From positions 62,001-126,000 of the forward strand of contig NZ_MWLN01000191.1 in assembly GCF_002198655.1 (NCBI RefSeq): a stretch of 64,000 nt of DNA, given 5' to 3'. The notes under the pieces were generated by a model. The model made no database searches and was not told the origin of the DNA. It saw only the letters and a program-made list of their open reading frames with translations. Shown one piece after another: positions 16,811 through 25,337 of the stretch; position 1 is the first letter of the stretch, and the number at the start of each line of letters is the position of its first letter. The position numbers and the translations under genes were made by a program. This stretch comes from Kineosporia sp. A_224. Its GTDB lineage: Bacteria; Actinomycetota; Actinomycetes; Actinomycetales; Kineosporiaceae.

Positions 16811-18768
16811 CCGTGCCACCGCTGCGTCGTCAGGCCCGCCTCGTACTGGGAGCGGGCGGCCTTCACGGAGTCGGACTGCGACACCTCGGCCGGTGCGACG
16901 TCCCACCAGCAGCCCGCCGACGGCAGGTCGGCGTGCGGGATGACCGGCACGACGACGACCACCGGGCCGGCGTGGTCGCGCGTCTCGTCGAGCGCCGTCC
17001 GGACCTCCTGCGCCGTCGTGGCCCGCAGCGCCCGGGCACCGAGCCCGGCGGCCACCTGGACCAGGTCGAGCTTCAGGTAGTCGCCGGTCAGGCCGGCGCC
17101 CTTGGCGTCGTCCGGCTGCAGGGCGAGGGGGTCGGGCCGGTAGCGGAACTCGTTGCCGAACTCGCGGCCCATGGTGAACATCTGCAGCCGGTGGATGACC
17201 TGGTAGCCGTGGTTCTCCGGGATGACCACGGTGACCGCCAGGCCCTCCTGGGCGGCGGTGGCGAGCTCGGTGGGGGCCATGAGGAACGTGCCGTCGCCGA
17301 TGAGGACGGTGACCCGGTGCGCCGAGTCGGGGTCCGCGAGGCGCACGCCCATCCCGCCGGGGATCTCGTAGCCCATGCAGGAGAAGCCGAACTCGAGGTG
17401 GCACTCCTGCCCTGCGGTGGCGTCCCAGACCTTGAGCAGGTCCCCGGGCGGACCGCCGGCCGCGGCGACGACGGTGTCGCCGGCCCGGGCGTGCTCCTGG
17501 AGCAGGCCGATGAGCTGGCCCTGGGTGAGCACGGCGTCGGTGTCCGGGACGACGTCAGTCGTCTGCGCGCGGATCGCGGCGAGGTCCGCCGGGGTGTCGG
17601 CGTCGAGGGCGGCGGCGCGGACCGGGGCCCACGCCTCCTTGGCCGCGGTCACCTCGGCGCGCCAGCCGGCGTCGGTCGAGATCCCGCGCGCCTGCAGGGC
17701 GTCCGCGAGCAGCTCGAGGGTGAGCCGCGCGTCGCCGAGGACCGAGGTGGCCCCGAGCCGGTCGCCGTCCCGGGGGTCGACGTTGATGCTCGCGAACGTG
17801 ACGTCCGGGTCGGCGAAGAGCGAGTGCGAGGCGGTGGCGAAGTCGGTGAGCCGGGACCCGACGGTGAGGACGAGGTCGGCCTGGCGGGCGATCCGGTTCG
17901 TGGCCGGGTTGCCCTCGAGGCCGATGCCGCCGAGCTGCCACCAGGCGGGCAGCCGGACGGCGCCCTTGCCGGCGAACGTCTCCGCGACCGGGACGCCGAT
18001 CGTCTCGGCGAGGTGCTCGAGCTCCTCGCTCGCGCCGGAGTAGACGACGCCGCCGCCGGCGACGACGAGCGGCCGCCGGGCCCGTGCGAAGAGCTCGACG
18101 AGGGCGGCGACCTCGCTCTCGTCGGGGACCGGGCGCCGGACGGCCCAGTCCTTCTCGGCGAAGAAGGCGGCGGGGAAGTCGTAGGCGTGCGACTGGACGT
18201 CCTGCGGCAGCGAGAGGACGACGGCGCCGGTGTTCACCGGGTCGACGAGGACGCGCATCGCGGCGGGCAGCGCGGTGAGCAGCTGCTCGGGGCGGGTGAT
18301 CCGGTCGAAGAACCGGGAGACCGGGCGGAAGGCGTCGTTGACGCTGGCGTCGGCCTCCACCGGGTGCTGGAGCTGCTGGAGCACGGGCCCCTGCCTGCGG
18401 GTGGCGTAGGAGTCGCCGGGCAGCAGCAGGACCGGGATCCGGTTGACCGTGGCCAGCGCGGCGCCGGTGATCATGTTGAGTGCGCCCGGCCCGATGGACG
18501 CCGTGACGGCGAGCGTCGCCCGCCGCTTGGACGCCTTGGCGAAGCCGGTGGCGATGTGCACGAGGTTCTGCTCGTTGCGGCCCTGGACGAACGGCAGCTC
18601 GTCGGCGTACTGGTCGAGCGCCTGCCCGAGGCCGGCGACGTTGCCGTGGCCGAAGATGCCCAGGGACGCCGGGACGAGCCGGCGGCGTTCGCCGTCGGCG
18701 ACGCTGTACTGCTTGGACAGGTACAGCACGAGGGCCTGGGCGGTCGTCAGGCGGACGGTGCCGGTCAT
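16807..18768 (-). CDS. iolD: 3D-(3,5/4)-trihydroxycyclohexane-1,2-dione hydrolase (IolD)
   Basis: 653 residues, a thiamine-diphosphate enzyme of the acetolactate-synthase superfamily with all three domains. The N-terminal domain has the catalytic glutamate in GRNEQNLVH. The C-terminal cofactor domain has GFSCMGYEIPGGMG and a GDGTFLM ... ENHGY motif. Length and the VRLTTAQALV start match IolD, which opens the cyclitol ring to a linear deoxyglucuronate. ATG 18768 follows AAGGAG at 7 bp. This gene anchors the operon as an inositol pathway. Confidence 0.9.
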   Translation of the reverse strand: MTGTVRLTTAQALVLYLSKQYSVADGERRRLVPASLGIFGHGNVAGLGQALDQYADELPFVQGRNEQNLVHIATGFAKASKRRATLAVTASIGPGALNMITGAALATVNRIPVLLLPGDSYATRRQGPVLQQLQHPVEADASVNDAFRPVSRFFDRITRPEQLLTALPAAMRVLVDPVNTGAVVLSLPQDVQSHAYDFPAAFFAEKDWAVRRPVPDESEVAALVELFARARRPLVVAGGGVVYSGASEELEHLAETIGVPVAETFAGKGAVRLPAWWQLGGIGLEGNPATNRIARQADLVLTVGSRLTDFATASHSLFADPDVTFASINVDPRDGDRLGATSVLGDARLTLELLADALQARGISTDAGWRAEVTAAKEAWAPVRAAALDADTPADLAAIRAQTTDVVPDTDAVLTQGQLIGLLQEHARAGDTVVAAAGGPPGDLLKVWDATAGQECHLEFGFSCMGYEIPGGMGVRLADPDSAHRVTVLIGDGTFLMAPTELATAAQEGLAVTVVIPENHGYQVIHRLQMFTMGREFGNEFRYRPDPLALQPDDAKGAGLTGDYLKLDLVQVAAGLGARALRATTAQEVRTALDETRDHAGPVVVVVPVIPHADLPSAGCWWDVAPAEVSQSDSVKAARSQYEAGLTTQRWHG

Positions 18769-18820
18769 GTCGTTCTCCTTCTGCTGCAACGCTTCACGAG
18801 GGTCACAAGTGGGGCGGGGG

Positions 18821-20260
18821 TCACCAGGGCCGACCGTGCAGGATGACCGTCTTCTCCTCGGTCATCTCCGACACGGCGGTCCGGAAGCCCTCCTTGCCGA
18901 TGCCGGACGCCTTGAGGCCGCCGTAGGGCATGAGGTCCGCCCGCCACAGCGGGGTCCAGTTGATGTGGATGACCCCGGCGTCGATCTGCCGGATCGCCCG
19001 GATCGCGCCGGAGACGTCCCTGGTGAAGACGCCGGCGCCGAGGCCGTACGCCGTCGAGTTGGCGTAGGCGATGGCGGACTGCCAGTCATCCGCGGTCGTC
19101 ACCGCGACCGCCGGGCCGAAGAGCTCGTCCTGGTTGAGCGGCGCGTCCAGGTCGACACCGTCGACGACAGCCGGGGTGAGGACGGCGCCGTCGCGCTCAC
19201 CGCCGGTGAGCAGCCGGGCCCCGCTGTCGACGGCGGCCTGCAGCGCAACCTCGACCCGGCGAGCCTCGGCCTCGCTGATGAGGGCCCCGAGCCGGGTGTC
19301 GGGCGAGGACGGGTCGCCCATGGCGATCGCCCGCACCTTGGGCACGAGGGCGTCGAGTAGGTCGCCGTGCACGTCGGGGTGGGTGATGACGCGCTGCACG
19401 GAGATGCACACCTGGCCGGCGTTGATGTAGCCGCCGGCGGCGATGGCGTCGGCCGCGGCCTCGATGTCGGCGTCGGGCAGGACGACGACCGGGCAGGAAG
19501 CGCCGAGCTCGAGGGAGAGCTTCTTCACCCCGGCGGTCCGGGCGATGTGCTCGCCCACCGCGGTGGAGCCGGTGAACGAGACCTTGCGGACCCGGGGGTC
19601 GCTGACGAGGGCGTCGCCGAGGGCGCCGCCGGGGCCGGTGAGGACGTTGAGGACGCCCGCCGGCAGCCCGGCGTCGGTGAAGGCGCGGGCGAGGGCGAGG
19701 GCGGTCAACGGGGTGGTGCGGGCCGGTTTGAGGACGACGGCGTTCCCGGCGGCGAGCGCGGGCGCGACCTTGTGCAGGACGAGGAGCGAGGGGTAGTTGA
19801 ACGGCGTGATGGCGACGACGACCCCGCACGGCTGGCGCAGGGTGAAGCCGATCTTGTCCTGCCCGGTGCCGCGGTTGGCGTCGAGCGGCAGGGTGTCGCC
19901 GTAGAGCTGGGTGCCCTCGTAGCCGGCGAGCCGGATCATGTCGCTCGCGCGGCCCACCTCGCCGCGGGCCTCGGTGATGGTCTTGCCGTTCTCGGCGGAC
20001 AGCAGCGTCGCGATGGCGTCGGCGCGCTCCTCGACGAGCGCGGCGGCTCGCATGAGGACGTCGAGCCGGGCGTGGGCCGGGGTCTCGCGCCAGACCGCGG
20101 CGCCGCGTTCCGCTGCGGCGAGCGCGGTCTCGACGTCGTCGACGTCAGCGACGGCGACCTGGCCGACGACGCGGCCGTCGTACGGCGAGCGGACCTCCTC
20201 GGTCCTCCCGCCCTTGCTCGCGACCCAGTCTCCGTCGACGAGGATCAGACCTTCGGTCAT
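18821..20260 (-). CDS. NAD(P)-dependent aldehyde dehydrogenase
   Basis: 479 residues with the ALDH signature. ITPFNYP lines the cofactor pocket, LELGASCPVVV holds the catalytic Glu, and INAGQVCISVQR the catalytic Cys. The motifs and lack of a long extension favour the lactaldehyde / non-phosphorylating glyceraldehyde dehydrogenase type over the CoA-acylating methylmalonate-semialdehyde dehydrogenase IolA of the standard inositol pathway. It would oxidise the aldehyde released by the aldolase downstream. The gap to IolD (18769-18820) holds only a ribosome site. Confidence 0.85.
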   Translation of the reverse strand: MTEGLILVDGDWVASKGGRTEEVRSPYDGRVVGQVAVADVDDVETALAAAERGAAVWRETPAHARLDVLMRAAALVEERADAIATLLSAENGKTITEARGEVGRASDMIRLAGYEGTQLYGDTLPLDANRGTGQDKIGFTLRQPCGVVVAITPFNYPSLLVLHKVAPALAAGNAVVLKPARTTPLTALALARAFTDAGLPAGVLNVLTGPGGALGDALVSDPRVRKVSFTGSTAVGEHIARTAGVKKLSLELGASCPVVVLPDADIEAAADAIAAGGYINAGQVCISVQRVITHPDVHGDLLDALVPKVRAIAMGDPSSPDTRLGALISEAEARRVEVALQAAVDSGARLLTGGERDGAVLTPAVVDGVDLDAPLNQDELFGPAVAVTTADDWQSAIAYANSTAYGLGAGVFTRDVSGAIRAIRQIDAGVIHINWTPLWRADLMPYGGLKASGIGKEGFRTAVSEMTEEKTVILHGRPW

Positions 20261-20280
20261 GGCGGTGCCGGCCTCTCTGC

Positions 20281-21465
20281 TCACAGGGTGACCCAGCGCT
20301 GCTCGGCGTCCGAGCGCAGCGTCGCGTCGACGAGACGTGCGGTGGAGACCATGTCGGCGATCGTGGCGCCCTCGGGGCGCCCGGTCGCGATCGAGGTCAG
20401 GAGCCGCTTGGCCTCGACGACCTTGAGGTCGTCGAAGCTCAGCGGGATGGCGGTGTCCGGCTGGAACGCGCCGGCCTCGCCGTCGGACGGACCGACGCGG
20501 TGGGTCGACCACGACGCGCCCTGGTAGTCCTGGTCGAGGCAGACCTGCAGCTCGCCGGTGCGGCGGAAGTCCCAGGCGAGAGCGCCGGTGCTGCCGTGCA
20601 CCTCGAACGCGTAGGAGTTCTGCTCCCCCACCGAGGCGCGGCTGGCCTCGAGGACGCCGCGCGCGCCGCCGGTGAAGCGCAGCAGGGCCAGCACGTGGTC
20701 CTCGTTCTCGACGGGCAGCCGCGGGCCGTCGCCGCCGCGGGAGAAGTGCGACGCCGCGGCGGCCGCCTGCGGGCGCTCGGAGATGAAGGTGGAGGCCTCG
20801 GCGAGCACCGCCCCGATCGGACCGGCGACGTATTGGGCGAGGTCGAGGCCGTGCGAGGCGAGGTCGCCGATCACGCCGCTGCCGGCGAGCTCGCGGACGA
20901 ACCGCCACGTGAGCGCGCCGTCGGGGTGGGCGCAGTAGTCACCGAGCATCTGGACCCGGACGTGCCGCACCTCGCCGATCCGGCCCTCGGCGACGAGCTT
21001 GCGGGCCAGCTCCACGGCCGGGGCGTTGCGGTAGTTGAAGCCGACCGCGGACGCCACACCCGCGGCCGCGACGGCGTCGGCGATCTCGACCGTCTCGGCG
21101 AGGTTGCGGCCGGCCGGCTTCTCGACCCAGATGTGCTTGCCGTTCTTCGCCGCGGCCACCGCGACGTCGCGGTGCGTGTAGTTGGGCCCGGCGACGCAGA
21201 CGAGGTCGATGTCGTCGCGGGCGACGAGCTCGGTCCAGTCCGCGGTCGACGACGTGATGCCGAAGACGTCGCGGGCGTAGTCGAGGCGGCCGTCCGAGGC
21301 CGGGTCGGCGACGGCGACGAGCCGGGGGACGGCGCCCAGGTCGCGGTAGTGCTGCATCACCCGGGTCAGGGCCTTGGCGTGGACCTGGCCCATCCAGCCG
21401 AAGCCGACGATGCCGACGTTGACGGTGCTCGACGTCATGGTGGGTACCTGCGGCGCGGGCCGCAT
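20281..21465 (-). CDS. Gfo/Idh/MocA family oxidoreductase, larger form
   Basis: 394 residues if started at ATG 21465, which has GAAGGAAGG just upstream; ATG 21438 is an alternative that removes nine residues. It has Rossmann motif GFGWMGQVHAKAL, catalytic WVEKPAGRN and a C-terminal domain with SHGLDLAQYV, longer than the other family members here by about 50 residues. This form resembles dehydrogenases acting on scyllo- or chiro-inositol and keto-sugars. It overlaps no gene but lies 12 bp from the next Gfo/Idh gene, firmly in the operon. Confidence 0.8.
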   Translation of the reverse strand: MRPAPQVPTMTSSTVNVGIVGFGWMGQVHAKALTRVMQHYRDLGAVPRLVAVADPASDGRLDYARDVFGITSSTADWTELVARDDIDLVCVAGPNYTHRDVAVAAAKNGKHIWVEKPAGRNLAETVEIADAVAAAGVASAVGFNYRNAPAVELARKLVAEGRIGEVRHVRVQMLGDYCAHPDGALTWRFVRELAGSGVIGDLASHGLDLAQYVAGPIGAVLAEASTFISERPQAAAAASHFSRGGDGPRLPVENEDHVLALLRFTGGARGVLEASRASVGEQNSYAFEVHGSTGALAWDFRRTGELQVCLDQDYQGASWSTHRVGPSDGEAGAFQPDTAIPLSFDDLKVVEAKRLLTSIATGRPEGATIADMVSTARLVDATLRSDAEQRWVTL

Positions 21466-21477
21466 GCCTTCCTTCGC

Positions 21478-22476
21478 TCAGCGGACCTCGTCGACGCGCA
21501 CCGGTCGGTGCTCGCGCCACGAGAGGGTCGCGGCGGCCGCGACCAGCGAGGCCTCGACGCCGTCGTGCAGGGTGCAGGGGGACGGCCTCGTGCCGGCGAC
21601 CACCTCGGTGAAGGCGGTGAGCTCGGCGCGGAAGGCGTCCTCGAGCCGGTCCATGAAGAAGTGCCAGGGCTTGCCGGCCGGGAAGCCGAGCGCCGGGTCC
21701 GCGGACCGCAGCGGCAGCTTGTCGTCGAGGCCGGCGGCCACGGAGTCCTTGCTGCCCAGCAGCTCCAGCCGCACGTCGTGGCCGCGGCCGTTGGCCCGGC
21801 TGTTCGAGACGACGGCGAGGGTGCCGCCGCTGAGGGTGAGCACCGAGGTGACCGTCTCGGCGTCCCCGGCGTCCCGGATGTAGTCGATGCCCTGGGTGGC
21901 GCCGGCGGCGTAGACCTCGACGACCTCCTGCCCGGTCATGAACCGGATGGAGTCGAAGTCGTGGATCGCGCAGTCGTTGAAGATGCCGCCCGAGCCGCGG
22001 ATGTACTCCTCGGGCGGCGGCGCCGGGTCGAGCGTCGTCGAGCGGACGGTGTGCACGTAGCCGAGGACGCCGCTGTCGAGGTCGGCCTTGGCGGCCACGT
22101 AGCCGGCGTCGAACCGGCGCGGGAACCCGATCTGCACCGGGGTGTCGAAGCCCGCGAGGTCGTCCCGCAGGGCGACGGCCTCCTTGGCAGACGCCGAGAC
22201 CGGCTTCTCGCAGAACGTCGGGATCCCGGCGTGGACGCAGGCCCTGATGAGGTCCGGGTGGGTCACCGTGGACGAGGCGATGACGATGCCGTCGACGCCT
22301 GCCGACAGCACGTCGGCGGGCTCGGGGACGACGGTCGCCCCGAGCTCGTCGCCGACCCGGCGGGCGAGGTCCGGCAGGGCGTCGGCGACGACGAGCTCGT
22401 CGACCGTCGGCAGGTCGGTGAGGGTTCGGGCGTGGAACGCCCCGATGCGGCCGAGGCCGACGAGTCCGATGCGCAT
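21478..22476 (-). CDS. Gfo/Idh/MocA family oxidoreductase (inositol dehydrogenase-like), paralogue 2
   Basis: 332 residues. It has Rossmann motif GLGRIGAFHARTL, FCEKPVSAS with the catalytic lysine, and the HDFDSIRFM pair. It is the close paralogue of the gene at 6553, sharing TVRSTTLDPAPPP, the HFFMDRL region and WREHRPVRVDEV at the end. One copy lies in each large operon, so the two enzymes may act on different stereoisomers or at different steps. ATG 22476 is 33 bp past the SDR gene's stop. Confidence 0.8.
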   Translation of the reverse strand: MRIGLVGLGRIGAFHARTLTDLPTVDELVVADALPDLARRVGDELGATVVPEPADVLSAGVDGIVIASSTVTHPDLIRACVHAGIPTFCEKPVSASAKEAVALRDDLAGFDTPVQIGFPRRFDAGYVAAKADLDSGVLGYVHTVRSTTLDPAPPPEEYIRGSGGIFNDCAIHDFDSIRFMTGQEVVEVYAAGATQGIDYIRDAGDAETVTSVLTLSGGTLAVVSNSRANGRGHDVRLELLGSKDSVAAGLDDKLPLRSADPALGFPAGKPWHFFMDRLEDAFRAELTAFTEVVAGTRPSPCTLHDGVEASLVAAAATLSWREHRPVRVDEVR

Positions 22477-22509
22477 GACGAGGTCCTCTCCAGGGGGTGC
22501 TGACGGGGC

Positions 22510-23304
22510 CTAGTCGTGCGCGCCGGGGACCATCTGGTCCCAGTCGATGACCGACCCGGTGACGACGCCGCTGCGGTCGGAGAGGAGGAAGACGACGAAG
22601 TCCGCGATCTCGTCGACCTGGCCGAGCTTGCCCATCGGGACGCTCGCGTTCGCCTTCTCGAGCCAGTCGTCCTGCGCGCCGTGGAAGCGTCGCTGGGTGG
22701 CGTCCTCGCCGTCCGTCTCGGTCCACCCGATGTTCAGGCCGTTGATCCGGATCCGGTCCCAGCGGTGGGCGTATGCAGCGTTCTTGGTCAATCCGATGAG
22801 GCCCGACTTCGAGGTGACGTACGGCGCGAGGTAGGGCTGCCCGCCGTGGGCTGACATCGAGATGATGTTGACGATCGACCCGCCTTCCTTGCGGGCGAGC
22901 ATGTCCTTGATCGCTGCCTGCATGAGGAAGAACGGCCCACGCACGTTGATCGCGACGTGCTCGTCGAAGAGCTCAGGCGTCGTGTCGAGCATCGTGCCGC
23001 GGGTCGTCAGGCCGGCGCAGTTGACGACGCAGTCGATGCGGCCGAACCGCTCGACCGTGGCGGCCGCCGCAGCGAGGACCTGGCCGACGTCGCCGGCGTC
23101 CGCCGGGACGAACAGCGCATCGCGACCCGAGGCCGCGGCAAGTCGAGCAGCGAACTCGTCACCGACGTCCTTGCGACGCCCGGTGACCGCGACGGTCGCG
23201 CCGTTGCGGGCGGCGGCCTCGGCGACAGCGGCGCCGAGGCCCTGCGTCCCGCCGCTGACGAGAACGATCTTGCCTTCTAGGAGGGCGTCGTCGAGCTGGG
23301 GCAT
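22510..23304 (-). CDS. Short-chain dehydrogenase/reductase (SDR)
   Basis: 264 residues, classical SDR. The cofactor motif is GGTQGLG (about residue 18), then NCAG, catalytic Ser in IISMSAHGG and Tyr/Lys in YVTSKSG, followed by IRINGLNIGW. It is the first gene of the eight-gene operon that ends with IolE and lies 115 bp downstream of a TGAGGC-type operator. It is likely to reduce or oxidise a cyclitol or its keto form together with the Gfo/Idh enzymes. The exact reaction is unknown. Confidence 0.85.
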   Translation of the reverse strand: MPQLDDALLEGKIVLVSGGTQGLGAAVAEAAARNGATVAVTGRRKDVGDEFAARLAAASGRDALFVPADAGDVGQVLAAAAATVERFGRIDCVVNCAGLTTRGTMLDTTPELFDEHVAINVRGPFFLMQAAIKDMLARKEGGSIVNIISMSAHGGQPYLAPYVTSKSGLIGLTKNAAYAHRWDRIRINGLNIGWTETDGEDATQRRFHGAQDDWLEKANASVPMGKLGQVDEIADFVVFLLSDRSGVVTGSVIDWDQMVPGAHD

Positions 23305-23418
23305 GGCAGGCCTCCGCGAGCGGGTTCGTGGGAGCGGGTCGACGCGGGCCGTCGATGCGCTGGGCCGGGCGATGTGACCGCCGACACACGAACCGTAAGG
23401 TCGACTGTCAGGCGCTGC

Positions 23419-23447
23419 TGAGGCGCAAGTGCCTCAAGAACGCCTCA
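23419..23447. promoter_or_regulatory. TGAGGC/GCCTCA operator upstream of the eight-gene operon
   Basis: The 21-base element identical to the one at 13046 (two GCCTCA hexamers 11 bp apart) is preceded here by TGAGGC, giving an additional inverted repeat TGAGGC-N6-GCCTCA. It is about 115 bp upstream of the SDR start, a position suited to promoter control. It occupies the left part of the 514-bp gap 23305-23818; the right part is attachment site D. Confidence 0.6.
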
Positions 23448-23588
23448 GGGCCGCACCCGAACTGGCGCATGGAACTGAGGAGGGCCCGGCCCGCGGGCTC
23501 GAACCGCGTGAACCTCTATGGCCTGGGAGGTGACGCCGACGAGGGTCCGATTAGCCACGACCGTCTCCGGCTCGCTGCGATCATCCTC

Positions 23589-23605
23589 GCCCAGGAGGCG
23601 CCCAG
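23589..23605 (+). repeat. Left arm-type repeats of attachment site D (GCCCAG)
   Basis: GCCCAG occurs at 23589 and 23600 (11 bp apart), with a third at 23650, just left of core D. The same pair with the same spacing precedes core B (26970, 26981) and core C (50891, 50902). A conserved CATCACCGCAG lies between pair and core at all three. The one-helical-turn spacing fits integrase arm-type binding sites. Confidence 0.55.
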
Positions 23606-23668
23606 GAGATGTCGACGAGACGACGGCCAGCTACATCACCGCAGGCAGAGCCCAGGTTCGGACGGCGT

Positions 23669-23710
23669 GAAAATCGGAAGGTCGGCGGTTCGACCCCGCC
23701 CCTGGCCACC
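23669..23710 (+). other. Attachment-site core D: 3' half of a tRNA-Phe-like gene
   Basis: These 42 bases are identical to core A (2424), running from the anticodon loop to the acceptor end. No 5' tRNA half is attached. The flanks differ in type: GCCCAG repeats on the left and GCTCAC repeats plus the integrase gene on the right. This is the arrangement expected of a left end (attL-like) of the element encoding that integrase, inserted into an older site of the other type. Confidence 0.8.
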
Positions 23711-23773
23711 ACCCAAAATGGCCTCTGACCTGGTCAGATGCCCAACAGCTAACGCGTCGAAGCTGTGGATCTT

Positions 23774-23810
23774 GCTCACATTCTGCTCACGGTTGCTCAC
23801 CGTTGCTCAC
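23774..23810 (+). repeat. Right arm-type repeats of attachment site D (four GCTCAC)
   Basis: GCTCAC occurs four times at 23774, 23785, 23795 and 23805 (spacings 11, 10, 10), between core D and the 3' end of the integrase gene. Regular helical spacing next to the core and integrase marks them as likely arm-binding sites of this integrase. The only other regularly spaced GCTCAC cluster noticed is the pair next to core E (40201, 40212). Confidence 0.6.
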
Positions 23811-23818
23811 GGGGCGGT

Positions 23819-25189
23819 CTATAGGGGCACCTTCGATCTCGGCGTCCGGTGGCGGGTGATCAGGTCGGTGGCGTGGTTGACCTGTTCGGCGGTGGGGTCG
23901 CGCAGGATGTGGGCGTAGACCCGTCGGGTCACGTTCGGTGAGGCGTGCCCGAGGATCATCTGGACGACCTCCAGCGGGACGCCACCGGCGAGCAGCAGCG
24001 AACAGGCGCTGTGGCGCAGGTCGTGCAGCCGGATCTGCGGGAGCCCGCACGCCCTGACGAGTCGGGCGAACTCGGCACTGACGGCGTTGGGCCGCAACGG
24101 ATCGCCGTCCGGCGCGGCGAACACCAGGTCATGGTCGCGGTAGGGCCGTCGACGATCCACCGCTTGCGTCGCGCGTTGCCCGCGCAGCGCGGTCTGCGCG
24201 GGCCCGGCGAGCGGAACCCACCGTCGCCCGGCCCGCGATTTGGGGCCTTTGAGGACCCGGCCGACGTGCTCGCGGCCGCAGAGCACGCAGCGGCGCTGCT
24301 CGGTCGGGATCCGGTCGCGGGCGACCTCCACGAGGTTGTGCCGCACCCGTAGCCCGCCGTCGTCGGCGTCCAGGTCCGACCAGCGCAGACCGCACAGTTC
24401 CCCGCGCCGCAGGCCCGTGTACGCGGCCACCTCGAACAGGCCCGCCAACGGCCCGCCCGCATCGGTGACGTACTCCAGGAACGTCGCTGTCTGGGCCGGC
24501 TCCCACGCCCTTGCCTCGACCGCCTCCCCGGCGGCCGGCCAGTGCAGGCCGTCGATCGGTCCCATCGCCGGGTTCACCGCGATCAGTCCTCGGCGCTGCG
24601 CTGCCGACAACGCCGACCGCAACGTCCGCCGGTACCCCTCCACCGTGCTGACCGAGCGACGCTCGACCCGGCGCCCGACATTGCCGCGCGCCGCACCGCT
24701 GGCCGTGGCGGGTCTGCGCGCTGCGCATGCGCTGCCGCTGCCGCCAGTCGGCTCGAGCGCCGCCATCAGCACCTGCACCACGTCGGCCCGGCGCAGATCA
24801 CGCAGGCGGGCCCCGCCCAGGGCGGGCGTCCAGACGTCGCGGACATGCCCGTGGTAGTTCGCCAGCGTCTTCACCGACCGCCCCGCCTCCATCTGCAGGC
24901 TCAGCCAGGTCTGCAGCCACCAGCCCAGCGTCAGGTCCCGGTCGTCCACCCACACCCCCGTGGCAAGCCGCGACAGCTCACCCGCCAGCGTCTGCTCGGC
25001 CGTCTCCCTGCTCGCGAACCCTGACCGCACCACCTGCCGACGGCGCAGACGGTGCTGCTGAAGGTTCGCCCCGCGAGGGCCGACGTCGAAGGTGTAGCAC
25101 CATGATCCGTGCGGACGTCCGCAGTCTTTGATCCGCCGCCCAGCGGCGTCGCGGCACTGGCACCGCTTGTACACCGATCCTCGGATCAC
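23819..25189 (-). CDS. int: Tyrosine recombinase / phage-type integrase
   Basis: 456 residues from GTG 25189, preceded by GAGGAGA. The catalytic set is complete: Arg in TGLRRGELCGLRW, His and Arg in HDLRHSACSLLLAGG, His in LGHASPNV and the nucleophile Tyr in RRVYAH near the C-terminus. The N-terminus has a Cys-containing segment (KRCQCRDAAG) and a SAM-like core-binding domain. An unusual insert with CVLCGREH lies between catalytic Arg and His. It is transcribed toward core D, 109 bp away, as is normal for tRNA-targeting integrases. It is the only recombinase in the window. Confidence 0.93.
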   Translation of the reverse strand: MIRGSVYKRCQCRDAAGRRIKDCGRPHGSWCYTFDVGPRGANLQQHRLRRRQVVRSGFASRETAEQTLAGELSRLATGVWVDDRDLTLGWWLQTWLSLQMEAGRSVKTLANYHGHVRDVWTPALGGARLRDLRRADVVQVLMAALEPTGGSGSACAARRPATASGAARGNVGRRVERRSVSTVEGYRRTLRSALSAAQRRGLIAVNPAMGPIDGLHWPAAGEAVEARAWEPAQTATFLEYVTDAGGPLAGLFEVAAYTGLRRGELCGLRWSDLDADDGGLRVRHNLVEVARDRIPTEQRRCVLCGREHVGRVLKGPKSRAGRRWVPLAGPAQTALRGQRATQAVDRRRPYRDHDLVFAAPDGDPLRPNAVSAEFARLVRACGLPQIRLHDLRHSACSLLLAGGVPLEVVQMILGHASPNVTRRVYAHILRDPTAEQVNHATDLITRHRTPRSKVPL

Positions 25190-25278
25190 GGCACTCTCCT
25201 CTTCGTTCGGTCTGGATCCACGACGCGATTCGAGCACCCGTCGCGGATCGCCGTCTGTCAGGGTTACCTGCGCTTTCC

Positions 25279-25306
25279 TTGCCGCGAGTCTTTTTATGGA
25301 TAGACT
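25279..25306 (+). promoter_or_regulatory. Probable promoter of the AbiE operon
   Basis: TTGCCG (25279) and TAGACT (25301) are separated by 16 bp in a locally AT-rich stretch, 32 bp upstream of the AbiEi start. Toxin-antitoxin operons often have such a promoter autoregulated by the antitoxin. The call is from consensus similarity only. Confidence 0.45.
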
Positions 25307-25337
25307 TTCGCAGGTAACTCGGAGGGAGGTCCATGTC

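Noticed and set aside
23774-23810. Four regularly spaced short repeats, considered as a CRISPR fragment
   Set aside because: The units are only 6 bp with 4-5 bp spacers and no cas genes are near; their place between core and integrase fits arm-type sites.
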